From contig NZ_LGHZ01000017.1 of NCBI RefSeq assembly GCF_001266615.1, forward strand, positions 1-64,000: a stretch of 64,000 nt of DNA. The letters run 5' to 3'. The notes beneath the pieces are model-generated. The model did no database searches. It worked only from the letters and a program-made list of their open reading frames with translations, and was not told the origin of the DNA. The stretch's first letter is position 1. Every line of letters begins with the position of its first letter. This document shows, one piece after another, positions 43,899 to 55,100 of the stretch. This DNA comes from Kluyvera genomosp. 1. GTDB taxonomy: Bacteria > Pseudomonadota > Gammaproteobacteria > Enterobacterales > Enterobacteriaceae. Both the position numbers and the translations under genes were made by a program.

Positions 43899-44395
43899 TT
43901 CGAGTAGAAATTGGAATTGATGCCCCGGGAATCGACGCGCTGCTGCGTCGTGCATTCAACGGTGATGGCGAAGCCAGTCTGGTACGCGATCTGCGCGAAG
44001 ACGGCCTGATTACGCTGGGGCTGGTGGCCACGGATGATGAAGGTCATGTCGTCGGCTACGTGGCCTTTAGCCCGGTGAGCGTTGAAGGTGAAGAGCTGCA
44101 GTGGGTGGGTTTGGCGCCGGTAGCGGTTGATGAAGAGTATCGCGGTCAGGGGCTGGCACGCCAGATGATCTACGAAGGGCTGGACTCGCTGAATGAGTTT
44201 GGCTATGCGGCGGTCGTCACCTTAGGTGACCCTGCGCTGTATGGTCGTTTCGGCTTTGAACGCGCCGCGCAGTATGATTTACGCTGCCGCTGGCCGGGCA
44301 CTGAAGAGGCGTTTATGGTCCACCCTCTGGCAGATGATGCGCTGAAAGGCGTACATGGCCTGGTGGAGTATTCGGACCATTTCAACCGATTCTAA
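43892..44395 (+). CDS. yhbS: GNAT-family N-acetyltransferase YhbS
   Basis: A 167 aa acetyltransferase fold. The acetyl-CoA pyrophosphate loop is seen in [15 protein letters not shown]. The acceptor is not shown by sequence. It overlaps ubiT by 7 bp and is convergent with, and overlaps by 14 bp, yhbQ. Confidence 0.92.
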   Translation: MLIRVEIGIDAPGIDALLRRAFNGDGEASLVRDLREDGLITLGLVATDDEGHVVGYVAFSPVSVEGEELQWVGLAPVAVDEEYRGQGLARQMIYEGLDSLNEFGYAAVVTLGDPALYGRFGFERAAQYDLRCRWPGTEEAFMVHPLADDALKGVHGLVEYSDHFNRF

Positions 44396-44666
44396 GGCTG
44401 TCCAGTAACGTTTCAAAAGAACCGTCACCTGCGACGAGGCGCTCTTTTTGGCGCTTCGTCAGCTGCTTGATGCGGTACTCGAGGCGCAGTGCCAGCGAGT
44501 GTTCGCCGACCTCACCGAAAAATGCCAGCTTCAGCTCGCCTTTGCCGCGCAGCGCCTTCGCCCCTTTACCGCTTTGATGCTGGTGGAATCGCCGTTCAAC
44601 ATCGGTGGTGATACCGGTGTACAATTTGTCGTCCTCGGTCCGGACAAGATAAAGAAACCAACGCAC
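44382..44666 (-). CDS. yhbQ: GIY-YIG nuclease family protein YhbQ
   Basis: A small single-domain GIY-YIG protein. [20 protein letters not shown] carries the two short motifs (LYL...LYTG), and [25 protein letters not shown] follows. The start is uncertain: GTG 44666 gives 94 aa with an AGG sequence 8-10 bp upstream; TTG 44675 would add three residues. E. coli YhbQ is recalled as 100 aa with MTPWFLYL at the start. The longer upstream frame overlaps the yhbP 5' region and is not supported. Confidence 0.85.
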   Translation of the reverse strand: MRWFLYLVRTEDDKLYTGITTDVERRFHQHQSGKGAKALRGKGELKLAFFGEVGEHSLALRLEYRIKQLTKRQKERLVAGDGSFETLLDSLRIG

Positions 44667-44720
44667 GTGTGCCAACCTGTCTGTAGAGATGGACGCACCA
44701 TAGCATATCGGAGAGAACAG

Positions 44721-45146
44721 ATGGAAACGCTCGCTGCCATTAGCCGTTGGCTGGCAAAACAACACGTGGTTAGCTGGTGTGTGGCCAATGAGGGCGAGCT
44801 GTGGTGCGCCAACGCGTTCTACGTCTACGACCCACAGCGCGTCGCTTTCTATTTGCTCAGCGAAGAGAACACGCGGCACGGACAGATGACCGGTAAACAG
44901 GCACCGGTTGCCGGTACCGTCAACGGCCAGCCGAAAACGGTGGCTCTGATTCGCGGAGTGCAGTTCAAAGGCGAAATTCGGTTGTTGGAAGGGGATGAGG
45001 CCGCCGAAAAACGGGCGCTATACGTGCGCCGTTTTCAGGTTGCTCGCGTCCTGTCGGCCCCGGTTTGGGAGCTACGTCTGGATGAGCTGAAGTTCACCGA
45101 CAACACGCTCGGTTTTGGCAAAAAGCTGCACTGGCTGCGCGACTAG
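44721..45146 (+). CDS. yhbP: FMN-binding split-barrel family protein YhbP
   Basis: A 141 aa protein of the YhbP family, related to pyridoxamine 5'-phosphate oxidase-like flavin-binding folds. It starts [19 protein letters not shown] with a GGAGAG ribosome-binding site. It ends KLHWLRD, about six residues shorter than E. coli. Function unknown. It is divergent from yhbQ and overlaps cusS by 4 bp at its 3' end. Confidence 0.9.
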   Translation: METLAAISRWLAKQHVVSWCVANEGELWCANAFYVYDPQRVAFYLLSEENTRHGQMTGKQAPVAGTVNGQPKTVALIRGVQFKGEIRLLEGDEAAEKRALYVRRFQVARVLSAPVWELRLDELKFTDNTLGFGKKLHWLRD

Positions 45147-46588
45147 CTGCCCATCTTCGGCAACGTGATCGTAAAACGGGTGGCGACGGTATCCGACGTC
45201 ACTCCGATTTTCCCCCCGTGTGCCCGCACGATCGATTTGACGATCGCCAACCCAATTCCGCTGTTCTCGCCTTTACGCTGCCGCGAAGGATCGACTCGGT
45301 AAAAGCGATCGAACAGACGCGGCAAATGCTCGGCCGCAATGGGAGTTCCCGGATTCTCCACGCGATAAATAATGCTGTCATCCTGCGAACTGACCAGCAC
45401 GGTTACCGACATGCCGCGCGGCGTATAACGAATGGCATTCGACAGCAGATTATTGATCACGCGGCGGATCATCAGCGGATCGCCTTCAATCAGCGATGGC
45501 TGCCCGACAAAACGTAGCGTAACCTCGCGCTCTTCGGCCCAGGCTTCAAAGAACTCAAACACCTTGATGGTTTCGGTTTGCAGATCCAACGGAATGCGTT
45601 CCGGAATCAGCAGATTTTCATCGGCCTGCGCCAGAAACAGCATATCGCTCACCATCTTCGCCATCCGGTTGTACTCTTCGAGACTCGAATAGAGCACATC
45701 CTCTAGCTCTTTGATCGTGCGGGGTTGGCTTAAGGCGATTTCGGTTTGCGTCACCAGATTGGTGATCGGCGTGCGGATTTCGTGGGCGATATCGGCAGAG
45801 AAATTGGCTTGGCGACGAAAAACGTCCTCGATCCGGCCGAGCATCTGGTTGAACGATATCACCAACTGTTCCAGCTCAATGGGGACGCGCTCGGGCTCCA
45901 GCCGCATATCGAGGTTATCCGAGGTGATATTTTTGATCTTCTTACTCACATTACGCAGCGGCTGGTGGCCTTTACGCACGGCGATCAGCACGATCCCGAT
46001 AATCAACAGACTAATGACGGCGGCGATCATCATCAGATTGCGTTTGAGCTCATCGAGATAGTGCAGATGAAAGTCGATCGACAGTGCGATCAGCAGCGTG
46101 TAGGTGCGTTCATTATCATGGAACGTTGAGGCAATGACTCGGTAAGTGGTCGTCGGTCTGGCGCTGGCTTCATGTCCTGGCATCGGCGGCATGCTGCTGC
46201 CTTCCCAGCGGAACATGCGCTGAGTTTTCAGCTCCTGCGTAAACTGGGGAGAAGCAAATATAGGTGATAAGTCAGGGCCATTGGGGGAACGGAAAAGCTG
46301 TGGGTTGTCAGGCGTGCGCAGCAGCACGGCAATATTACGATAGCTGGCCAGTGCGCTGGCGATGTTGCTGATTTTCTCCGCCTCAGGCGTATCCGGTGCG
46401 GTCAGCAACGTGCTGAGCGTGGTATTAACCTGCTTGAGGTCACTCACGTCCTGTTCGGCGAAATGTTTCTCGACCGAATGCAGCATGATGCCGGTAAAGG
46501 CGGCAAAGGCGATGATGGTGGCGAGGCTAATGAAAAAGGTTAGGCGTGTCGCTAGTGAAAACGGGCGGCGGCGCAGATTACCCTTCAT
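45143..46588 (-). CDS. cusS: Copper/silver sensor histidine kinase CusS
   Basis: Inner-membrane kinase (481 aa) that senses periplasmic Cu(I)/Ag(I) and phosphorylates CusR. Two transmembrane helices (about 12-32 and 185-205) enclose the sensor; then a HAMP domain, the H-box [15 protein letters not shown], and N, G1 ([20 protein letters not shown]) and G2 boxes. The sensor loop holds [12 protein letters not shown], methionine/histidine residues fitting metal binding. ATG (46586-46588) gives E. coli-like length and overlaps cusR by 11 bp. Confidence 0.92.
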   Translation of the reverse strand: MKGNLRRRPFSLATRLTFFISLATIIAFAAFTGIMLHSVEKHFAEQDVSDLKQVNTTLSTLLTAPDTPEAEKISNIASALASYRNIAVLLRTPDNPQLFRSPNGPDLSPIFASPQFTQELKTQRMFRWEGSSMPPMPGHEASARPTTTYRVIASTFHDNERTYTLLIALSIDFHLHYLDELKRNLMMIAAVISLLIIGIVLIAVRKGHQPLRNVSKKIKNITSDNLDMRLEPERVPIELEQLVISFNQMLGRIEDVFRRQANFSADIAHEIRTPITNLVTQTEIALSQPRTIKELEDVLYSSLEEYNRMAKMVSDMLFLAQADENLLIPERIPLDLQTETIKVFEFFEAWAEEREVTLRFVGQPSLIEGDPLMIRRVINNLLSNAIRYTPRGMSVTVLVSSQDDSIIYRVENPGTPIAAEHLPRLFDRFYRVDPSRQRKGENSGIGLAIVKSIVRAHGGKIGVTSDTVATRFTITLPKMGS

Positions 46589-47261
46589 CGCGCACCTCGA
46601 GCACATAGCCAACGCCGCGTACGGTCTGAATTAGCTTGGGCGAAAAATCGTTATCAATCTTGGCACGCAGTCGCTTAACGGCAACGTCGATGGCGTTGGT
46701 ATCGCTATCGAAATTCATATCCCACACCTGCGAGGCGATGAGCGATCGCGGCAGCACTTCCCCCTGATGGCGCAGGAAAAACTCCAGCAGCGTGAATTCT
46801 TTACTGGTTAACGTGATGCGGGTATCTCCGCGTGTGACTTTGCGGGAAACCAGATCGAGAGTGAGATCGGAGACCTGAAACTGGCTTTCAACAATCACGG
46901 CAGCCCCCCGGCGCAGCAGCGTTCTGACACGTGCCAGCAGCTCGGCAAAAGCGAACGGTTTCACCAGATAGTCGTCAGCACCGAGTTCGAGCCCTTTTAC
47001 CCGGTGCTCGATGGTGCCCAGCGCGGTCAGCAGCAGGATCGGCATACCCTTATTGGCGGCACGCAGCATGCGGACGATATCCCAGCCGTTCACATCCGGC
47101 AGCATAATATCCAGCACGATAAGATCGTAATCCGCGGTCATCGCCAGGTGATAGCCGTTGAGGCCGTTGTCGGTGCGATCCACCACGAAGCCCGCTTCCG
47201 TTAGCCCCTTACTCAGGTATTCACCCGTTTTGATCTCATCTTCGACAACCAGTATTTTCAC
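46578..47261 (-). CDS. cusR: Copper response regulator CusR
   Basis: OmpR/PhoB-type regulator (227 aa, E. coli length) for cusCFBA. The receiver has VEDE (acidic pocket), phospho-acceptor D51 in LDIMLPD, and LVKPF lysine; the C-terminal winged helix contains [18 protein letters not shown]. The start is GTG (47259-47261) with a GGAGG site 6 bp upstream. No CusR palindrome was seen directly upstream, unlike the E. coli divergent arrangement. Confidence 0.93.
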   Translation of the reverse strand: MKILVVEDEIKTGEYLSKGLTEAGFVVDRTDNGLNGYHLAMTADYDLIVLDIMLPDVNGWDIVRMLRAANKGMPILLLTALGTIEHRVKGLELGADDYLVKPFAFAELLARVRTLLRRGAAVIVESQFQVSDLTLDLVSRKVTRGDTRITLTSKEFTLLEFFLRHQGEVLPRSLIASQVWDMNFDSDTNAIDVAVKRLRAKIDNDFSPKLIQTVRGVGYVLEVRDEG

Positions 47262-47330
47262 GCGCCCTCCATCGCCGCTGTGTGATGGGGCCATTCTAAT
47301 GGAGCGTGGGGCGATAGCAAGACAGGGAAA

Positions 47331-47352
47331 GAGCCTGCGGCTGGCGCAGGCT
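47331..47352 (-). terminator. Terminator-like hairpin after the solute-binding protein gene
   Basis: On the minus strand AGCCTGCG / CGCAGGCT forms a stem followed by CTTT, between the SBP gene and cusR. It would separate their transcripts. Confidence 0.6.
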
Positions 47353-47364
47353 TATGGTTGAATC

Positions 47365-48651
47365 TTACTCCGCCCAGGCATTCTGCCGCTTGAGCTCCTC
47401 ATTGACCTTGTCATTGATCTCTTTGAGTACGGCTGGAATATCACCCTCGCAGCTGGCGTAAATTTTGTTAAAGCCGTCGGCGGTGATCTGACGTACTGGG
47501 ATCCAGTTTGGGATCTGTGGCATGTAACGCCCCTCTTTGGCATAGGTCTCGGCAAACACCTCCCAACGCGGATCGTCGTGGTAATCCTTGATGTTCAGCG
47601 TTTTGTTTACCGGCAGACGGACGATCGGCATTGAGGTGCTATCCACTGCCATACCGATCTTCTGCCCCTCTGGTGAGATCAGAAACTCGAGGAATTTTTT
47701 TGCCGCCACTTTACGCGAGCTGGTTTTCATCAGGAACGCGGTGGTGCCTTCGGCCATGGAGATAGCACCGCCAGGGCCAGCCGGTGGTGGTACGACGGTG
47801 TAGGTCTGCTTGCCCGGATCTTTATCAAACAAGGCGATGTGGTATGGCCCGGAAGAGTACATCCCGGTCTGTCCGGAGCGGAACGACGTGTTGGCATCGG
47901 CGGTGGTGTGGTTAATGGCACCCGGCTGGGCTAGACCTTCGCACACCATGCCGCGCATAAAGGCCATTGCTTTGGCGACTTCTTTGCTGTCCAGCGCGCC
48001 TTTAAATTTCCCCGGCTGGGTGGCAACTAAGTAGTTACCGCCAGCCTGCCAGAGATAGGATGAGGAGAACGAACTGGCGTAGCCACGGGTAGTGGCCAGC
48101 GGCATGGTAAAACCATAGGTATCTTTTTTGCCGTTGCCGTCAGGGTCGTCGTGAGTGAACGCCTGAGCGACTTTTTTCAGCTCATCCCAGGTGGTAGGTG
48201 CTTTCAGGTTTAGCTTGTTGAGCCAGTCCTGGCGGATAAACAGCGCGTAGGTATGGGCCGAAGTGGGCACACCGTAGTACTTGCCATCCGGTAGCTGGGT
48301 GGATTTCCACGCTGCCTCATACACGTCACTGCCGCCTTTCAGTTCGCTTGGTTTAATCTCATCGACAATGCCCAATTGCACCATCTGACCGACGATAATC
48401 GCGTCATTAAACACCACGTCGGGCAGCGCGCCACCGGTGGCCGCGCGCGCCAGGCGCTGGTCAAAGTCGGTGACTGCATTAAAGTACTTTATCGATATCC
48501 CGGTTTCCTTCTGGAACTGGTCGGCGAGCTTTTGATAGATCACTTTTGAATCATTGCTGGCGCGTATCCAGACGTCGAGTTGTTCACTGAAGGCATGGGG
48601 TGAAAGGGCGAATAACAGGGCCAGACCTAGCGCTTTTGTTTTCAATTTCAT
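47365..48651 (-). CDS. Orphan ABC-type sugar solute-binding protein (SBP family 1)
   Basis: Periplasmic binding protein (428 aa). A signal peptide covers about residues 1-23 with a PHAFSEQ cleavage region. The mature protein resembles extracellular solute-binding proteins for sugars or glycerol phosphate (MalE/UgpB type): TTWDELKKVAQAFT, the calcium-loop-like DPDGNGKKDTYGF, and EFLISPEGQK. The ATG (48649-48651) has GGAG upstream. No permease or ATPase gene lies in the window next to it. It separates cusSR from cusCFBA. I found no metal-binding Met/His/Cys cluster. Its ligand and any role in metal handling are unknown. Confidence 0.85.
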   Translation of the reverse strand: MKLKTKALGLALLFALSPHAFSEQLDVWIRASNDSKVIYQKLADQFQKETGISIKYFNAVTDFDQRLARAATGGALPDVVFNDAIIVGQMVQLGIVDEIKPSELKGGSDVYEAAWKSTQLPDGKYYGVPTSAHTYALFIRQDWLNKLNLKAPTTWDELKKVAQAFTHDDPDGNGKKDTYGFTMPLATTRGYASSFSSSYLWQAGGNYLVATQPGKFKGALDSKEVAKAMAFMRGMVCEGLAQPGAINHTTADANTSFRSGQTGMYSSGPYHIALFDKDPGKQTYTVVPPPAGPGGAISMAEGTTAFLMKTSSRKVAAKKFLEFLISPEGQKIGMAVDSTSMPIVRLPVNKTLNIKDYHDDPRWEVFAETYAKEGRYMPQIPNWIPVRQITADGFNKIYASCEGDIPAVLKEINDKVNEELKRQNAWAE

Positions 48652-48727
48652 TTTTGACTCCGGTTGACGGGCGAGACTTTCTATCCCTGAACAGAGGTAA
48701 TCATGGGTGAAAAGATGAAACAGAATG

Positions 48728-48756
48728 ATGATAGGAGGGGGGGTAAGTTGAAACAA
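48728..48756 (-). promoter_or_regulatory. Candidate promoter of the solute-binding protein gene
   Basis: On the minus strand TTGTTT (48756-48751) and TATCAT (48733-48728) are spaced by 17 bp, about 77 bp from the SBP start. It would give a leader of about 70 nt. Confidence 0.35.
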
Positions 48757-49064
48757 TGTTTTAATATTGGCGCGGCGTGGATATTGTGTCGTTGTGTGGC
48801 GAGTTTCACAGTAAAAATAGACTGTAATTAAAAGATTGTTTTTATTTATTTGAAATTTATGGTTTTTATGTTTTTTGTTTTATTCTTTTATCTACACGAA
48901 AGGCCGTAAAAGTGTGAGCCGGTTTTTATTTTCATCATAGAGTGTGATGGCGGCGAATATTTGGCATTAAATAATTGTCTTTTTATCGATGAAATAAAGC
49001 CGGGTCTTTCATTAGCGCTATTTTTTGCCGACGCGATCACACCCGAATTTTCCTCTGCGTCTTA

Positions 49065-49082
49065 AATGACAACTTTGTCATT
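49065..49082 (+). promoter_or_regulatory. CusR box upstream of cusC
   Basis: AATGACAA-CT-TTGTCATT is a perfect inverted repeat matching the known CusR operator core (AATGACAANNTTGTCATT). It lies about 85 bp upstream of cusC, as expected for activation of cusCFBA by phosphorylated CusR. Confidence 0.88.
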
Positions 49083-49165
49083 ATCCTGTCACCGAGCAAA
49101 CAGAGTCACTCCCGTAAGGTATGCACATTACCAGCCCCTTCTGATTCGGCTGAACAGGACGTGAC

Positions 49166-50551
49166 ATGCTTACTCTCAAACCCCTGACGCTGATGATGGC
49201 GTTTATTCTGGCCGGATGCACTTCGCTGGCGCCGGACTATCGGCCGCCCGAAAAGGTGGTGCCGGAACAGTTTTCCCTCTCACAGGGCGTGCTGGTGCCC
49301 ACCGGTAGCCAATGGCAAGAGACCGGTTGGCAAACCTTTTTCGCCGACCCGCAGGCCAAGCGTTTGATTGACGTGGCGCTACAGAACAACCGCGATCTGC
49401 GCATGGCAGTACTGAATGTGGAAGCCGCTCGTGCGCAATATAACGTGACCGACGCCGGGCGTTATCCGCAGCTTAATGGTACCTCTGGCGCAAGCTATGA
49501 AGGCGATCTTCAGGGGCAAAAAGCCACCACTAAACGCTACGATGTGGGGTTGAATCTCAGCTATGAGCTCGACTTTTTCGGCAAGCTGAAAAACATGAGT
49601 GAAGCCGACCGGCAGAGTTTTTTCGCCAGCCAGGCAGCGCAGCGTGCGGCGCAGATTGTGGTAGTGACTAACGTTTCGCAGGCCTACTTCAATCAACGCC
49701 GCCTGACGGCTCAACTGGCGATTGCCAAAGAGACGCTGAAAAACTACCAGCAGTCTTACGCCTTTGTGGAACAACAGCTGGTGACAGGTAGCACCAACGT
49801 GCTGGCGCTGGAACAGGCGCGCGGGGTGATTGAAAGCACTCGTGCCGATATCGCTCAGCGTGAAGGTGAACTGGCGCAGGCCAATCACGCACTCCAGCAG
49901 CTACTTGGCGTCTACAACACCACGCTTGCGAACTCCCCGCAGTCGGCAGCGGCAGTGAACCCTCTACCACTGCCAGCCAATCTGCCGTCTACCATTCTGC
50001 TTCAGCGTCCGGACATCATGGAGGCCGAGCATCAGCTCCGCGCCGCGGATGCCAATATCGGCGTGGCGCGCGCGGCATTCTTCCCATCGATTACCTTGAC
50101 CAGCGGCGTCTCCAGCAGCAGTTCAACGCTTTCCAGCCTGTTTAACGCGGCCAGCGGTATGTGGAACTTTGTGCCGAAGATTGACCTGCCCATCTTCAAC
50201 GCCGGGCGTAACGAGGCCAACCTCGCGCTGGCGAACGTGAAGCAGCGCCAGGCGGTGGTGAACTACGAACAAAAAATACAGTCGGCGTTTAAAGCTGTGG
50301 CTGACACGCTCTCGCTGCGCGACAGCATTCAGGGGCAGTTGGTGGCCCAGCAGCGCTATTTGGCGTCGCTGCAAATTACCCTGCAGCGCGCCCGCGCGCT
50401 GTATGCCAGCGGGGCGGTGAGCTATATCGAAGTGCTGGATGCCGAACGCTCATTGTTTGCCACCCGGCAAGCGATCCTCGATTTGATCTATTCCCAGCAG
50501 GTTAACGAAATCAATCTATTCAGCGCCATTGGCGGCGGCTGGAAAGCCTAA
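49166..50551 (+). CDS. cusC: Cu(I)/Ag(I) efflux outer-membrane channel CusC
   Basis: TolC-like outer-membrane factor (461 aa) of the CusCBA tripartite pump. It is a lipoprotein: lipobox LAGC with C18. The two OMF repeats follow, including ALQNNRDLRMAVLNVEAARAQY and a second-half RALYASGAVSYIEVLDAERSLF. It is the first gene of the CusR-controlled operon. Confidence 0.93.
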   Translation: MLTLKPLTLMMAFILAGCTSLAPDYRPPEKVVPEQFSLSQGVLVPTGSQWQETGWQTFFADPQAKRLIDVALQNNRDLRMAVLNVEAARAQYNVTDAGRYPQLNGTSGASYEGDLQGQKATTKRYDVGLNLSYELDFFGKLKNMSEADRQSFFASQAAQRAAQIVVVTNVSQAYFNQRRLTAQLAIAKETLKNYQQSYAFVEQQLVTGSTNVLALEQARGVIESTRADIAQREGELAQANHALQQLLGVYNTTLANSPQSAAAVNPLPLPANLPSTILLQRPDIMEAEHQLRAADANIGVARAAFFPSITLTSGVSSSSSTLSSLFNAASGMWNFVPKIDLPIFNAGRNEANLALANVKQRQAVVNYEQKIQSAFKAVADTLSLRDSIQGQLVAQQRYLASLQITLQRARALYASGAVSYIEVLDAERSLFATRQAILDLIYSQQVNEINLFSAIGGGWKA

Positions 50552-50575
50552 CTTTTTATTCAGGAGTCTTAAGCG

Positions 50576-50920
50576 ATGCGTAAATTAACTATTCTGGTTG
50601 GTGGCGTTTTTATGATGTTGGCGCTGAACGTGCAGGCTGCGGAAATGCAGCATAACGGCCATGGCCAAATGATGGATATGAGCGCGAAAGCGCAGGTGAT
50701 TGAGGGCACTGGCGTGGTGAAACTTATCGATATGGATGCGAAGAAAATCACCATCGATCATCAGGCCATCCCCGCTATCGGCTGGCCCGCGATGACCATG
50801 CGCTTTACCTTTAGCGAACCGACCGAGGCGATTAAACAGCTCAAGGAGGGCGAACAGGTTAACTTCAGTTTTGTCCAGCAGGGCAATCTCTCCCTTCTTC
50901 AGGACATCAAGGCGCTGTAA
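50576..50920 (+). CDS. cusF: Periplasmic copper/silver chaperone CusF
   Basis: Small metallochaperone (114 aa) that hands Cu(I)/Ag(I) to CusB. After a signal peptide (about 1-21), the metal site is complete: H62, W70, M73 and M75 in DHQAIPAIGWPAMTMRF, the known His-Trp-Met-Met cation-pi site. An N-terminal MQHNGHGQMMDM stretch adds His/Met. An AGGAG site precedes the ATG. Its presence argues for a Cus rather than a generic RND system. Confidence 0.94.
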   Translation: MRKLTILVGGVFMMLALNVQAAEMQHNGHGQMMDMSAKAQVIEGTGVVKLIDMDAKKITIDHQAIPAIGWPAMTMRFTFSEPTEAIKQLKEGEQVNFSFVQQGNLSLLQDIKAL

Positions 50921-50925
50921 TCACC

Positions 50926-52167
50926 ATGACGACAGCCAAATTAAAATATACGGCGGCGATCGTCGGTAGCCTGATAATTGGCGGGCTGTCGACAGCCGCC
51001 GTGAGCCACTTTATCACGCCCAGCGCGCAGGCAGAATCCGCGCCCGCCGAACGCAAAGTGCTGTACTGGTACGATCCAATGAAGCCTGATGTGCGCTTTG
51101 AAAAGCCCGGTAAATCGCCGTTTATGGATATGGACCTGGTTGCCAAATACGCCGACGAAGGCGGCGATACGCAGTCGAGCGGCGTGCGTATTGATCCAAC
51201 CCAAGTGCACAATCTGGGGCTGCGTACCGCAAAGGTGAACAAAGGACGGCTCGACTATGCCCAAACCCTACCGGCCAACGTCAGCTATAACGAATATCAG
51301 TTTGTGATTGTGCAGGCACGTGCCGAAGGGTTTATCGATAAGGTTTATCCACTGACGGTGGGCGATAAGGTGCGTAAGGGGGCGCCGCTGGTGGCGGCGA
51401 CCATTCCTTCATGGGTTGAGGCGCAAAGTGAATATCTGCTGCTGGCCAATTCCGGCGGTACGGCTACTCAACTGGAAGGTGTGCTCGAACGTCTACGTCT
51501 GGCGGGAATGCCGGAAGCGGATATCCAACGGATGCGCACCACGCGCCGCGTGCAGACCCAGTTTACCCTCACTGCGCCGATTGACGGCGTACTCACCGCC
51601 TTCAGTCTGAAAAGCGGAATGAATATCGCCAAAGATAATGTGGTAGCACAAATTCAGGGGATGGATCCGGTGTGGATCAGCGCTGCGGTGCCGGAGTCGA
51701 TTGCCTGGCTGCTCAAAGATTCGTCTCAGTTTACGGTCTCTATTCCGGCTTACCCCGGCCAATCTTTCACGATCCTGAAAACCTCGATTTTACCGATCGT
51801 CGATCCGACGACCCGCACGCTGCAGGTCCGTCTGCAGGTCAGTAACCCCGATGAGTTGCTAAAGCCGGGGATGAACGCCTACCTGAAGCTCAGCGCGCAG
51901 AGCGACGAAATGTTGCTGATCCCGTCACAAGCGGTGATCGATACCGGGGATGAACAGCGGGTAATTACGGTCGACAGCCACGGTGAATTTGTGCCGAAGA
52001 AAATACAGGTGTTGCATGAGTCTGGCGATAAGACGGGCATTGCTGCCGGCCTTTCCGCAGGCGAATCCATCGTAGTTAACGGCCTGTTCCTGATTGATTC
52101 GGAAGCCAATATCAGCGGTGCACTCGACAGAATGCGACATACCGCTGACGCCCATGCCGGGCATTAA
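50926..52167 (+). CDS. cusB: Cu(I)/Ag(I) efflux periplasmic adaptor CusB
   Basis: Membrane fusion protein (413 aa) linking CusA and CusC. A signal/anchor sequence covers about 1-36; then the heavy-metal-binding segment [25 protein letters not shown] with the methionines that take metal from CusF. The rest has barrel-sandwich, alpha-hairpin and beta-barrel domains, and the end is His/Asp-rich (HTADAHAGH). It starts 5 bp after cusF. Confidence 0.93.
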   Translation: MTTAKLKYTAAIVGSLIIGGLSTAAVSHFITPSAQAESAPAERKVLYWYDPMKPDVRFEKPGKSPFMDMDLVAKYADEGGDTQSSGVRIDPTQVHNLGLRTAKVNKGRLDYAQTLPANVSYNEYQFVIVQARAEGFIDKVYPLTVGDKVRKGAPLVAATIPSWVEAQSEYLLLANSGGTATQLEGVLERLRLAGMPEADIQRMRTTRRVQTQFTLTAPIDGVLTAFSLKSGMNIAKDNVVAQIQGMDPVWISAAVPESIAWLLKDSSQFTVSIPAYPGQSFTILKTSILPIVDPTTRTLQVRLQVSNPDELLKPGMNAYLKLSAQSDEMLLIPSQAVIDTGDEQRVITVDSHGEFVPKKIQVLHESGDKTGIAAGLSAGESIVVNGLFLIDSEANISGALDRMRHTADAHAGH

Positions 52168-52177
52168 GGAGACGGCG

Positions 52178-55100
52178 ATGATTGAATGGATTATTCGACG
52201 CTCGGTTGCGAATCGATTTCTGGTGATGATGGGCGTGCTGTTTTTGAGCCTGTGGGGCGGTTGGACCATTGTGAACACACCGGTCGATGCGCTGCCGGAT
52301 CTTTCTGATGTGCAGGTGATCGTCAAAACCAGTTATCCGGGGCAGGCACCGCAGATTGTGGAAAATCAGGTTACTTATCCGCTGACCACCACCATGCTGT
52401 CGGTACCGGGCGCCAAAACGGTGCGCGGCTTCTCGCAGTTTGGCGACTCCTATGTCTACGTCATTTTTGAAGATGGCACCGATCTCTATTGGGCGCGCTC
52501 ACGCGTGCTGGAATATTTAAATCAGGTGCAGGGCAAACTGCCTCAGGGCGTCAGCTCGGAAATTGGCCCGGATGCCACTGGTGTAGGCTGGATTTTTGAA
52601 TATGCGCTGGTGGATAAAAGCGGCAAACACGATCTTGCAGAGCTGCGTTCATTGCAGGATTGGTTCCTGAAATATGAGCTTAAAACCATCCCTAACGTGG
52701 CGGAAGTGGCCTCCGTGGGCGGGGTGGTGAAGCAGTATCAGGTGCAAGTTGATCCGCTGAAGCTTGCCCAGTACGACATCAGCTTAAGTGAGGTTAAACA
52801 GGCACTCACCTCTTCGAACCAGGAAGCTGGGGGTTCGTCCGTGGAGATGGCGGAAGCGGAATACATGGTCCGCGCCACCGGTTACCTCAAGAGTCTCGAT
52901 GATTTTAACCACATTGTCCTGAAGGCCGGAGAGAACGGCGTGCCGGTCTATCTGAAGGACGTGGCACGGGTGCAGATTGGCCCAGAAATGCGTCGTGGGA
53001 TCGCCGAATTTAATGGTGAGGGCGAAGTGGCCGGCGGCGTAGTCTTGCTGCGTTCCAGCAAAAATGCCCGTGAAGTGATTACAGCAGTGAAGGATAAACT
53101 GGCATCGCTGCAAAAAAGCCTGCCGCCGGGCGTTGAAGTGGTCACCACCTATGACCGTAGCCAGCTTATCGATCGGGCTATTGATAATCTGCGCTCGAAG
53201 CTGATTGAAGAGTTTATCGTCGTGGCCGTGGTCTGCGCGCTGTTCCTCTGGCACCTGCGTTCGGCGCTGGTGGCGATCGTCTCACTGCCGCTGGGGTTGT
53301 GTATTGCCTTTATCGTCATGCACTTCCAGGGATTGAATGCCAATATTATGTCCCTGGGTGGGATCGCTATCGCCGTAGGGGCGATGGTAGATGCGGCGAT
53401 CGTGATGATCGAGAACGCCCACAAGCGGCTGGAACACTGGCAGGAGGCGCATCCCGGACAGACGATGGACAACAGTACCCGCTGGCGAGAGATAACCGAT
53501 GCTGCGGTGGAAGTAGGGCCGGCGCTGTTTATCAGCCTGCTGATCATCACCCTGTCCTTTATCCCGATCTTCACCCTTGAAGGCCAGGAAGGGCGTTTGT
53601 TCGGTCCGCTTGCCTTTACTAAAACCTACGCCATGGCTGGGGCGGCGGCGCTGGCGATCGTGGTGATCCCAATTCTGATGGGCTTTTGGATCAAGGGAAA
53701 AATTCCGGCGGAAGCGAGTAATCCGCTGAACCGTTTTCTGATTGCGATTTACCACCCGTTGCTGCTGAAAGTGCTGCGCTGGCCAAAGCTGACGCTGCTG
53801 GTGGCGCTGCTGTCGATGTTTACCGTTCTGTGGCCACTGAGCAAAGTGGGCGGTGAATTTTTACCGAAAATCAACGAAGGTGATTTGCTGTATATGCCAT
53901 CGACGCTGCCGGGAATTTCGCCGGGGCAGGCGGCGGTATTGCTGCAACAAACCGATAAGCTGATTAAAACGGTGCCGGAAGTCGCTTCAGTATTTGGCAA
54001 ATCCGGCAAGGCGGAGACGGCAACCGACTCTGCGCCGCTGGAGATGATTGAAACGACTATCCAGCTTAAACCGCAGGATCAGTGGCGACCGGGGATGACC
54101 CTCGACAAAATTATCGATGAACTTGATGCCACCGTACGCCTGCCGGGGTTGGCAAATCTGTGGGTGCCACCGATACGTAACCGTATCGATATGCTCTCTA
54201 CAGGGATTAAAAGTCCGATTGGTATCAAGGTCTCGGGGACTTCACTTGCCGATATTGATGACGCCGCGCAGCACATTGAAACGGTGGCGAAAACGGTGCC
54301 CGGCGTTGTCTCAGCGCTGGCAGAGCGTCTGGAGGGCGGGCGCTATATCGACGTGGATATCGACCGTCAAAAAGCGGCACGCTATGGGATGACCGTCGGT
54401 GATGTGCAGCTGTTCGTCTCGTCGGCCATTGGAGGCGCAACGATTGGGGAAACCGTGGAGGGCGTGGCGCGATACCCGATTAATATCCGCTATCCGCAGG
54501 GGTTCCGTGATGGCCCAATGGCGCTGCGCCAGCTGCCGATCCTGACGCCAGGCAAACAGCAAATTACGCTGGGGGACGTGGCGAAGGTGGCGGTAGTTTC
54601 CGGCCCGACGATGCTAAAAACCGAAAATGCCCGCCCGGCGAGCTGGATTTATATCGATGCGCGTGACCGCGACATGGTCTCGGTGGTGCATGACCTGCAA
54701 GCGGCAATCAGCCGTAGCGTCACCCTAAAGCCCGGTACCAGCGTGGCGTTCTCCGGCCAGTTTGAACTGCTGGAACACGCGAACAAAAAGCTCAAGCTGA
54801 TGGTGCCGATGACGGTGATGATTATCTTCATTCTGCTGTATCTGGCGTTCCGCCGGGTGGAAGAAGCGCTGCTGATTCTGATGAGCCTGCCGTTTGCGCT
54901 GGTCGGAGGCATTTGGTTCCTCTATTGGCAAGGGTTCCATATGTCTGTGGCAACCGGTACTGGGTTTATTGCGCTGGCTGGGGTCGCGGCCGAGTTTGGG
55001 GTGGTGATGCTGATGTATCTGCGCCACGCTGTCGAGGCCGATCCAAAGTTGCAAAACCCGCAAACCTTTAGCGAGGAGCGGTTGGATGATGCGCTGTATC

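Larger units (their letters stand above)
48652..49165. other. Long AT-rich divergent intergenic region, SBP gene / cusC
   Basis: This 514 bp gap is AT-rich from about 48800 to 49020. It holds the candidate SBP promoter (48728-48756) and the CusR box (49065-49082). No coding frame of note and no tRNA were seen. The unusual length suggests additional control or a decayed gene. Confidence 0.6.
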
